A stretch of DNA of 8,353 bases from Planctomycetota bacterium. Lineage in GTDB: Bacteria; Planctomycetota; Planctomycetia; Pirellulales; UBA1268. Below, in pieces: positions 1 through 5,011 of the stretch. The stretch is from the NCBI GenBank assembly GCA_003670825.1, contig QWQL01000030.1, positions 1 through 8,353 of the forward strand, given 5' to 3'. Each line of letters starts with the position of its first letter. The stretch's first letter is position 1. The position numbers and the translations under genes are program-made. Below the pieces are notes generated by a model. The model made no database searches. It saw only the letters and a program-made list of their open reading frames with translations, and was not told where the DNA came from.

Positions 1-188
1 CGACACCCACTGACGCCAACGCGTTGCAGGTGACGCGGTCGGGCGTGGCGACGGGCCTCGTGAGCGTGCCCAACCGCTACATGCACTCCGCGGTGGAGAC
101 GATCTCGCTCGATGATGCCGATCGCACTGCCGACCTGCTTGCGGCCTTCGTGCGGGGCCTCGAGGGCTCGATCTCCTGGGCCCCATGA
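1..188 (+). CDS. M42-family metallo-aminopeptidase, C-terminal end (partial)
   Basis: Only the last 61 codons are present (complete codons from base 3, stop TGA at 186-188); the 5' part lies before the window. The fragment reads TDANALQ, then GVATGLVSVPNRYMHS, then a helix ending LLAAFVRGL. This is the conserved C-terminal block of the M42 peptidase family (glutamyl aminopeptidase / FrvX / deblocking aminopeptidase type). In that family the His of RYMHS (residue 28 of the fragment) binds the dinuclear metal centre, and TDA lies near the active site. The usual Pro after HS is Ala here. M42 enzymes are cytosolic, often tetrahedral, peptidases that trim N-terminal residues from peptides. The gene converges on the ketoacyl synthase gene, so the two are separate transcription units. 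Family assignment is firm; substrate specificity cannot be read from this piece. Confidence 0.85.
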   Translation, partial: TPTDANALQVTRSGVATGLVSVPNRYMHSAVETISLDDADRTADLLAAFVRGLEGSISWAP

Positions 189-195
189 CGCCGGC

Positions 196-238
196 GGCGA
201 TGTTCGCCATCCTGGCTCCGCGTGCCGGCAAGCCCGGC
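196..238. terminator. Two small hairpins between convergent genes, possible bidirectional terminator
   Basis: The 76-bp gap between the convergent stop codons holds two perfect inverted repeats: GGCGA-TGT-TCGCC (196-208) and GCCGG-CAAGC-CCGGC (224-238). Each gives a 5-bp GC-rich stem. Neither is followed by a T-run on either strand, so these are not classic intrinsic terminators. The position, just after both stops, is the main argument. In DNA this GC-rich such stems also arise by chance. Confidence 0.25.
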
Positions 239-264
239 GAAATCCGCTCCCGTCCCCGATAAAC

Positions 265-1506
265 TCAGGACGCCGCGCGGATCACGAGGCAGAGGTTCGA
301 GCCGCCGAATCCGAAGGAGTTGCTCGCCGTGACGCGCACCCGCGCCGGGCGGGCGACGTGGGGCACGTGATCAAGCGGGCAGTTCTCGTCGGGATGGTCG
401 AGATTGATGGTCGGCGGAATCGCCTGCCGCTCGATCGCGGCCAAACAGGCGATCGCTTCGAAGGCCGCGGCGCCGCTGACCAGATGCCCCGACATGCTCT
501 TGGTGGAACTCACCGGCACGCGGTCGGCCGCGGTGTCGAGCGCCAGGCGGATCGCCCCGGCCTCGGCGGCGTCGCCCACCGGCGTGCCGGCGGCATGGGC
601 ATTCACGTAGTCGACCTCATCTGGCCCAACGCCGGCATCTTCCAACGCCATCACGATCGCCCGGGCGGCATTCCGGGGATCGATGCAGGGCGTGACCATG
701 TGGGAGGCATCGCTCGACATGCCGACACCGGCCAACTCGCCAACCATGCGGGCCCCGCGTCGGGCCGCGTCGGCACGCCGCTCCAGCATGAAGAACGCGC
801 CTCCTTCGCCCATCACGAAGCCGTCGCGATCACGATCGAAGGGACGCGAAGACTTCGTCGGGTCATCGCCACGCCGCGACAGGGCGCGAAGGTTGTAGAA
901 GGCCGCCAGGGCCGTGGGGCTGAGGATGTCACAGCCGCCCACGATGCAGGCATCGACCCAGCCGGCTTCAAGCCAGGTGCGGCCCAGCGCCATCGCGTAG
1001 CCACTCGAGGCACAGGCTGCCGCCGCCGTGACGGCCGGCCCGGCAATGCCGGCGTGCTCCGCGAGCCGATGCACCAGCGACCGCTCTTGTCGAGGCTCGA
1101 AGACCAGCGTGCCGTGGTCGAGAAAATCGAAATCCCAGACCTTCAGATGCTCCGCTCCCTGGCCGAGCACGAGACCGATTCGGGTTCGTGGGTAGTCGAC
1201 GGGCAGTCCGGCGTCGGCTAGGGCATGCGTGATCGGACTGAGGCAGAGCCGATCGAGCCGGGGCAGCGCGGCGAAGGCGGCGGCGTCGAGATGGCACGTG
1301 CCTGCGGGAGGCGGCGGTATCCCGGTCAGCGGAGCGGCAAACTGGCGGGATTCGCGGGCGAAGGCGTGGGGCGGGATCGAGCGCACGCCCGATGCTCCAG
1401 CCAGCAGGTTGGCGGTGATCTCCGCAACGGAACTGCCCAGCGGCGACACCGCCCCGATGCCCGTGATCATGATCGAGTCGCGAGCGGCCGCGGCGGCGCT
1501 AGTCAT
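265..1506 (-). CDS. Beta-ketoacyl-ACP synthase (KAS II / FabF-like)
   Basis: A 413-residue protein, the usual length of a KAS II enzyme. It condenses an acyl-enzyme with malonyl-ACP to extend a fatty acid or polyketide chain in the cytosol. The thiolase fold starts with ITGIGAVSPLG (residues 14-24). The nucleophilic Cys is C165 (AAACASSGY), the two catalytic His are H304 (NAHAAGTPVGD) and H341 (KSMSGHLVSGA), the conserved Lys is K336, and the C-terminal loop NSFGFGGSN is at 396-404. All catalytic residues are therefore present. The neighbourhoods of C165, H304 and H341 differ from housekeeping FabF (NAHGTSTPLGD, TGHLLGAAG), which suggests a specialised paralogue. The ATG overlaps the stop of the upstream KAS-like gene as ATGA (1503-1506) and is preceded by GGGAG with 7 nt spacing (1514-1518 on this strand), so translation is probably coupled. 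No ACP or reductase gene is adjacent, so the pathway is unknown. Confidence 0.9.
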   Translation of the reverse strand: MTSAAAAARDSIMITGIGAVSPLGSSVAEITANLLAGASGVRSIPPHAFARESRQFAAPLTGIPPPPAGTCHLDAAAFAALPRLDRLCLSPITHALADAGLPVDYPRTRIGLVLGQGAEHLKVWDFDFLDHGTLVFEPRQERSLVHRLAEHAGIAGPAVTAAAACASSGYAMALGRTWLEAGWVDACIVGGCDILSPTALAAFYNLRALSRRGDDPTKSSRPFDRDRDGFVMGEGGAFFMLERRADAARRGARMVGELAGVGMSSDASHMVTPCIDPRNAARAIVMALEDAGVGPDEVDYVNAHAAGTPVGDAAEAGAIRLALDTAADRVPVSSTKSMSGHLVSGAAAFEAIACLAAIERQAIPPTINLDHPDENCPLDHVPHVARPARVRVTASNSFGFGGSNLCLVIRAAS

Positions 1507-2336
1507 GCGGCCTCTCCCTGGGTGGCGGCATCGGCCGAGACGAGCCGGATTTCAGCGGCCCACGGGCAGCGATGCGACCATTGCGACACACCGCCGGCGG
1601 GGCCATGTGCCGCCAAGGCATTTCCCAGCGAGGTGAGGAGGCCGGAGGTCGTCTGGGCTGTGGATTGCAGGCCCGCCGCAGAGTCGACGTGCAGCTCCAG
1701 GGCACGTTGCCCCGCTCGGAGCGGCACAAGCGACAGGGCAACGGCGCGACAGATCGGATCGGTGACCGGCTTGCCGGCGGCATCGAGCACCGGTTCCTCG
1801 TCCCAGCCACTCACGATCAGCCAGACACCGTCGCAACGCATCCGGCCCGCTGCCATGGGACGCAGCCAGGAGATCGCGGTGAACAAGCCCTCGGCAAGCG
1901 CATCAGGCCCGCCACCGACGCCAATATTCGGCCCGTGCATGCCCAGGCCAACGCTCACGGCACCCGCTGGAGAATGCAGCGAACATTCCGGCACGATTCG
2001 CGTCGAGACGGCCGTACCGCCGATGGCAGCCGCCTGAACGAGCGTCTGTGCTGCGGAAATCCTCCCAGCCTGACAGGATGCGGCAATCACGCCGTGGAGG
2101 TCGAACGAGGGCCGCGGCTCCGGATACCGCGCGATCGCCGCCAGCACGGCGTGCATGCCGACGACCGTCTGCTCGTCGGAGTGCCGGAGAAACCGTGGCG
2201 GCAAGGCCGGCGCCGTGGTCGGCCAACCCCCGGTGCGCAGCGTATCGATCGCCGACAGCCGGGCTTCGACCATCGCGTGGCTGGCGACCGCACACGTGGC
2301 CGCTGCCAGGCCGACGGTATGCAGGGAAGTTGGCAT
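1503..2336 (-). CDS. Ketoacyl-synthase-like protein lacking the active Cys (chain-length-factor type)
   Basis: A 277-residue protein from the ATG at 2336. It resembles the N-terminal half of ketoacyl synthases, in particular the 'ketoacyl synthase N-terminal-like' group that partners catalytic KAS enzymes. Visible features are an opening strand HTVGLAAATCAVAS, then SLHSPAGAVSVGLGMHGPNIGVGGGPDALAEGL (residues 118-151). This block lines up with the region of KAS leading into the nucleophile. Counting from GPN (135-137), the Cys position is Pro144, and no His-containing NAHGT or GHL motif follows. The protein also lacks most of the C-terminal thiolase half. It is therefore probably non-catalytic and may pair with the KAS encoded 4 bp downstream. 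Start choice: the frame stays open to a GTG at 2462 (319 aa), preceded by AGAGG 9 nt away. The extra 42 residues do not look like a KAS N-terminus, whereas the ATG at 2336 sits five residues before the first strand. Neither choice is proven. Confidence 0.65.
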   Translation of the reverse strand: MPTSLHTVGLAAATCAVASHAMVEARLSAIDTLRTGGWPTTAPALPPRFLRHSDEQTVVGMHAVLAAIARYPEPRPSFDLHGVIAASCQAGRISAAQTLVQAAAIGGTAVSTRIVPECSLHSPAGAVSVGLGMHGPNIGVGGGPDALAEGLFTAISWLRPMAAGRMRCDGVWLIVSGWDEEPVLDAAGKPVTDPICRAVALSLVPLRAGQRALELHVDSAAGLQSTAQTTSGLLTSLGNALAAHGPAGGVSQWSHRCPWAAEIRLVSADAATQGEAA

Positions 2337-2425
2337 GGGGCCGTGTCTGCTGCCTGCCTGGAGGTCTCGACTGCGACGGTCGTCTGCAGGAGGTCCAGCG
2401 GTGTGCCGAACGCCGTTGCGGGTGG

Positions 2426-2456
2426 AGTGTAGCCGGAGGGTGGGGAGAATGGTCAA
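2426..2456 (-). promoter_or_regulatory. Possible promoter for the ketoacyl synthase pair
   Basis: On the minus strand TTGACC (2456-2451) is followed after 19 bp by TACACT (2431-2426). The hexamers are good matches to a housekeeping promoter but the spacer is longer than the preferred 17 bp. If real, transcription would begin near 2420, inside the longer GTG-started reading frame. That would favour the ATG at 2336, with a leader of about 80 nt. Confidence 0.3.
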
Positions 2457-2714
2457 CGGCACTTCCGCACGCCTCTGAGTGGTGATGGGCTTCGATTGGG
2501 TGCCGCGGCAGCCCGCTCACGGCACCGCTCGACGTCCTTTTTTCAGACGGCGTCCTCTTGAGATCGGGTTCGTGTGCACGCTCACTCCGCTCCTGCCAAA
2601 TCGGCATCTCGCTGTCGGGTCCGTTCGGAATCAAAGTTCGCAGCCTGCAAAAAAACCGGGAAATCCAGAGAACAGCCGGGTTGAGGCCATCCGTGGCACG
2701 CGGGTTGCTTTCTC

Positions 2715-2742
2715 TTGGCTCATCCCGAGGATGGGCTGCCAA
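2715..2742 (+). other. Imperfect hairpin in the groEL1 leader
   Basis: Outer arms TTGGC (2715-2719) and GCCAA (2738-2742) enclose inner arms CATCC (2721-2725) and GGATG (2729-2733) around a CGA loop. The inner stem can alternatively be read as GCTCATCC / GGATGGGC (8 bp, one G-U pair). The structure ends 51 nt before the groEL1 ATG, in the probable 5' UTR. It could be an operator, an RNA structure affecting translation, or chance. GCTCATCC recurs at 2758-2765, so the 3' arm has a second possible partner. Confidence 0.4.
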
Positions 2743-2781
2743 TCCGTCACCTCCCACGCTCATCCAGACCGATCTAGCCCC

Positions 2782-2787
2782 GAGGAG
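2782..2787 (+). promoter_or_regulatory. groEL1 ribosome-binding site
   Basis: GAGGAG with 6 nt spacing to the ATG at 2794. Together with the conserved MAKQ N-terminus it fixes the start and rules out the 104-codon in-frame upstream extension. Confidence 0.85.
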
Positions 2788-2793
2788 TCTTTC

Positions 2794-4494
2794 ATGGCCA
2801 AACAAATGGTGTTCGACGACGAAGCGCGTCAATCGCTGCTTGCCGGCGTTTCCAAACTCGCTCGTGCCGTGAAAAGCACGCTCGGCCCCCGGGGCCGCAA
2901 CGCGGTGCTCGACAAGGGCTGGGGTTCGCCCAAAGTCACCAAAGACGGCGTGACGGTGGCCGAAGATATCGACCTCGAGGATCCGTTCGAAAACCTTGGC
3001 GCCCAACTCGTGAAGGAGGCGGCCAGCAAGACGAACGATGTCGCTGGCGACGGCACCACGACCGCCACAGTGCTCGCGGAAGCGATTTTTCGCGAGGGCA
3101 TCAAGATGATCGCCGCGGGCGCTGACCCGATGGCTCTGTCCCGCGGCATCCACAAGGCCGTCGTGGCCGTGTCGAAAGCCGTGTTGGCGATGGCCACGCC
3201 GATCAATGAAAAGAACAAAAAAGAACTGATGCAGATCGCGACGATCGCGGGCAACAACGACCCGACGATCGGCAACGTGCTCTCCGAGGCCTTCCTCAAG
3301 GTGGGCAAGGACGGCGTGATCACGGTCGAAGAGGGCAAGCAGGCCGAGACGACCGTCGATGTGGTCGAGGGCATGCAGTTTGATCGTGGCTTCCTCTCGC
3401 CGCACTTCGTCACCAACGTCGAGAGCCAGGTGTGCGAACTCGAAAACCCATACATCCTGCTCTACGAAGAAAAGATTTCCAGCGCGAAGAACCTGGTGCC
3501 GCTGCTCGAGGCGATTAGCAAAGCGGGCAAACCGCTCGTGGTGATTGCGGAGGACATCGAGGGAGAGGCGCTGGCCACGCTCGTCGTCAACAAACTCCGG
3601 GGCATCGTGCAGTCGGTCGCCGTCAAGGCTCCCGGCTACGGCGACCGCCGCAAGGCGATGCTCGGCGACCTCGCCGCGCTCACGGGCGGACAGGCGATCT
3701 TCAAGGATCTCGGGATCGCGCTTGACGGCGTGAAACTTACCGACCTGGGCCGGGCCAAGAAGGTGATCATCGAGGCTGAGAATACGACCATTGTCAGTGG
3801 TGCCGGGGCCAAGGCCGCGATTGATGGCCGGGTGGCTCAGATCCGCGATGAGATCGGCAAGACCACGAGCGACTACGATCGCGAGAAACTCCAGGAACGG
3901 CTGGCGAAACTCGCCGGTGGCGTGGCCCAGATCAATGTCGGGGCGGCGACCGAGACCGAGATGAAGGAGCGGAAGGCGCTGATCGACGACGCCAAGAGCG
4001 CGGTGCAGGCGGCCCTCGCGGAGGGCATCGTGCCCGGCGGTGGCGTGGCCCTGCTCCGCAGCGAAAAGGCACTGGAAAAACTCGACCTCGAGGGCGACGA
4101 GAAGATGGGAGCCACGATCGTGAAGAACGCGCTGCGGTATCCCCTCGAGGCGATTGCCGAGAACGCGGGTACCGACGGCTCGGTCGTGGTCAACCGCGTC
4201 CGGCACATGAAGGGGAAGAACGACGGCTATGACGCCGACAAGGGCGAGTACTGCGACCTTGTCAGTGCCGGCGTGATTGATCCGGCCAAGGTGGTGCGGA
4301 CGGCGTTGCAAAACGCTGCCAGCGTGGCGGCGCTGCTGCTCACGACCGACTCCCTGATCACCGAGATCCCGAAGGACGAGGAGCCGGCGGCAGGCGACGG
4401 TCATGACCACGGGATGGGGGGCGGCATGGGTGGCATGGGCGGAATGGGAGGCATGGGGATGGGTGGCATGGGAGGAATGGGCGGCATGATGTGA
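2794..4494 (+). CDS. groEL1: Chaperonin GroEL, paralogue 1 (60 kDa, with GGM tail)
   Basis: A 566-residue Hsp60 subunit. Rings of seven subunits bind unfolded protein and, with ATP and GroES, fold it in an enclosed cytosolic chamber. The order is equatorial, intermediate, apical, intermediate, equatorial. The ATP-site motif GDGTTTA is at 85-91 with catalytic-type Asp86. The second catalytic Asp is D399. The block KAPGYGDRRKAML is at 278-290. The C-terminus is a run of GGM units (541-566) after GDGHDHG. Compared by eye with E. coli GroEL, several positions are unusual: Glu452 and Asp461 at the ring-ring contact (E. coli Arg452 and Glu461), His204 at apical Tyr203, and AALAEGIVPGGG (406-417) where the family signature expects an acidic residue or Gln at the fourth place. 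The gene lies before groES, opposite to the usual groES–groEL order. Function as a GroEL is secure; full equivalence to a housekeeping GroEL is not. Confidence 0.95.
   Translation: MAKQMVFDDEARQSLLAGVSKLARAVKSTLGPRGRNAVLDKGWGSPKVTKDGVTVAEDIDLEDPFENLGAQLVKEAASKTNDVAGDGTTTATVLAEAIFREGIKMIAAGADPMALSRGIHKAVVAVSKAVLAMATPINEKNKKELMQIATIAGNNDPTIGNVLSEAFLKVGKDGVITVEEGKQAETTVDVVEGMQFDRGFLSPHFVTNVESQVCELENPYILLYEEKISSAKNLVPLLEAISKAGKPLVVIAEDIEGEALATLVVNKLRGIVQSVAVKAPGYGDRRKAMLGDLAALTGGQAIFKDLGIALDGVKLTDLGRAKKVIIEAENTTIVSGAGAKAAIDGRVAQIRDEIGKTTSDYDREKLQERLAKLAGGVAQINVGAATETEMKERKALIDDAKSAVQAALAEGIVPGGGVALLRSEKALEKLDLEGDEKMGATIVKNALRYPLEAIAENAGTDGSVVVNRVRHMKGKNDGYDADKGEYCDLVSAGVIDPAKVVRTALQNAASVAALLLTTDSLITEIPKDEEPAAGDGHDHGMGGGMGGMGGMGGMGMGGMGGMGGMM
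4414..4491 (+). repeat. GGM-coding low-complexity repeat in groEL1
   Basis: In-frame degenerate ggcatgggX units encode 26 Met/Gly residues (541-566) at the GroEL1 C-terminus. In GroEL this flexible tail projects into the cavity floor and affects substrate folding. E. coli has a shorter version. Simple repeats of this kind may change length by slippage. GroEL2 has no equivalent. Confidence 0.85.
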
Positions 4495-4560
4495 TCGCCC
4501 GCTGACCACCCTCGGAAACCAATACTGACACTTTTTCAACCCGAATCGGAGACTACGCAG

Positions 4561-4866
4561 ATGGCAGCTAAGAACCTGAAGATTCGTCCGCTTGATGACC
4601 GCGTCGTTGTGGAACCCGTCGAGGCCGAAGAGCGGACCGCCGGCGGCATCGTGCTGCCCGACTCGGCTCAGGAGAAGCCCCAGCGGGGCCATGTGATCGC
4701 GATCGGCCCCGGCAAACTTCTCGAGAGCGGCCAGCGGGCAACTCCGGCCCTGTCGGTGGGTGACGAGGTGATCTATGGCAAGTACTCGGGCAGCGACATC
4801 GAGGTCGACGGCCACGAAGTGAAGATCCTTCGAGAGACCGACATCCTGGCCAAGGTCCTGGCTTGA
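4561..4866 (+). CDS. groES: Co-chaperonin GroES (10 kDa)
   Basis: A 101-residue protein, normal for GroES. It forms the seven-fold lid on a GroEL ring. It opens with KIRPLDDRVVVEP (7-19) and has a mobile loop EAEERTAGGIVLPDSAQEKP (21-40). The hydrophobic IVL (30-32) in that loop docks onto GroEL apical domains. VIAIGPG (45-51), VGDEVIYGKYSG (66-77) and the C-terminal ILRETDILA follow the family. The start ATG has GGAG 9 nt upstream (4548-4551). It follows groEL1 by 66 bp, with no terminator-like hairpin between, so the two are probably co-transcribed. It is the only groES in the window and lies between two groEL genes, so it may serve both. Confidence 0.96.
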   Translation: MAAKNLKIRPLDDRVVVEPVEAEERTAGGIVLPDSAQEKPQRGHVIAIGPGKLLESGQRATPALSVGDEVIYGKYSGSDIEVDGHEVKILRETDILAKVLA

Positions 4867-4920
4867 TCGCGGAGCAGCGCTTTGTGGCCCGCTCCGCCCG
4901 ATCGGCCGAGGGGTCCGCGA
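4867..4920 (+). other. Competing inverted repeats in the groES–groEL2 spacer
   Basis: The spacer begins with GCGGAGC (4869-4875), which has a perfect partner GCTCCGC at 4891-4897 (15-nt loop). The overlapping TCGCGGA (4867-4873) has a perfect partner TCCGCGA at 4914-4920. Both use the same 5' arm, so only one can form. The palindrome CCGATCGG lies at 4898-4905. No T-run follows, so it is not a standard terminator. It could be an mRNA-processing or partial-termination element that sets different levels of GroES and GroEL2. The rest of the 145-bp gap holds a short ACGACC tandem (4965-4976) and the groEL2 ribosome-binding site. Confidence 0.35.
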
Positions 4921-4997
4921 GCCGAAGGGCAGTCTTTGGCAGTGCCTGAGTGACAGTGAGATTGACGACCACGACCACGAACGATTTGCCGCCTAAC

Positions 4998-5003
4998 GAG
5001 GAG
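4998..5003 (+). promoter_or_regulatory. groEL2 ribosome-binding site
   Basis: GAGGAG with 8 nt spacing to a GTG start at 5012. It identifies GTG, not a later ATG, as the initiator. The resulting N-terminus SKQLMFDDSAR aligns with the start of GroEL1. Confidence 0.85.
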
Positions 5004-5011
5004 ATTCAGCC

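Larger units (their letters stand above)
2337..2793. promoter_or_regulatory. Divergent regulatory region between the KAS pair and groEL1
   Basis: No gene is recognised between the two divergent units: 457 bp from the ATG at 2336, or 331 bp from the GTG at 2462. A CIRCE operator was looked for and not found. Candidate heat-shock boxes such as CTTGAG at 2557 and TTGAGG at 2681 have no acceptable partner at the right distance. The composition is less GC-rich than the genes, with a T6 run at 2538-2543 and an A7 run at 2649-2655. The groEL1 reading frame stays open upstream to 2479, but that stretch resembles no chaperonin and is taken as non-coding. The last 80 bp hold the repeat and hairpin structures listed separately. 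Confidence 0.6.

Noticed and set aside
112..1221. 369-codon plus-strand open frame opposite the ketoacyl synthase
   Set aside because: It overlaps the C-terminus of the peptidase gene and the antisense of a KAS with all catalytic motifs; the translation is Arg/Gly/His-rich without domains.
1572..2432. 286-codon plus-strand open frame opposite the KAS-like gene
   Set aside because: Low-complexity Arg-rich translation. The minus strand has the recognisable GPN motif and the ATGA coupling to the KAS.
2531..2555. GACG/CGTC arms around a T6 run as a terminator
   Set aside because: The T-run is in the loop, not after the stem, the stem is only 4 bp, and no gene ends just upstream.
2557..2586. CTTGAGA at 2557 as a heat-shock or housekeeping -35 box for groEL1
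   Set aside because: No acceptable -10 sequence at either sigma-32 (13-15 bp) or sigma-70 (16-18 bp) spacing.
2479..2793. In-frame upstream extension of groEL1 (about 105 codons, including an ATG at 2731)
   Set aside because: The stretch has no chaperonin similarity, while GAGGAG and the conserved MAKQ start are at 2782-2796. The ATG at 2731 has no ribosome-binding site at a usable distance.
1903..4815. 970-codon open frame on the minus strand, antisense to groEL1 and groES
   Set aside because: It lies opposite unmistakable groEL1 and groES coding sequence; the translation is His/Arg/Asp-rich with no recognisable domain. Long antisense frames are expected opposite highly biased GC-rich genes.
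4965..4982. ACGACC tandem in the groES–groEL2 spacer as a repeat array or binding-site cluster
   Set aside because: Only about two and a half 6-bp copies; too few to distinguish from chance in GC-rich DNA.
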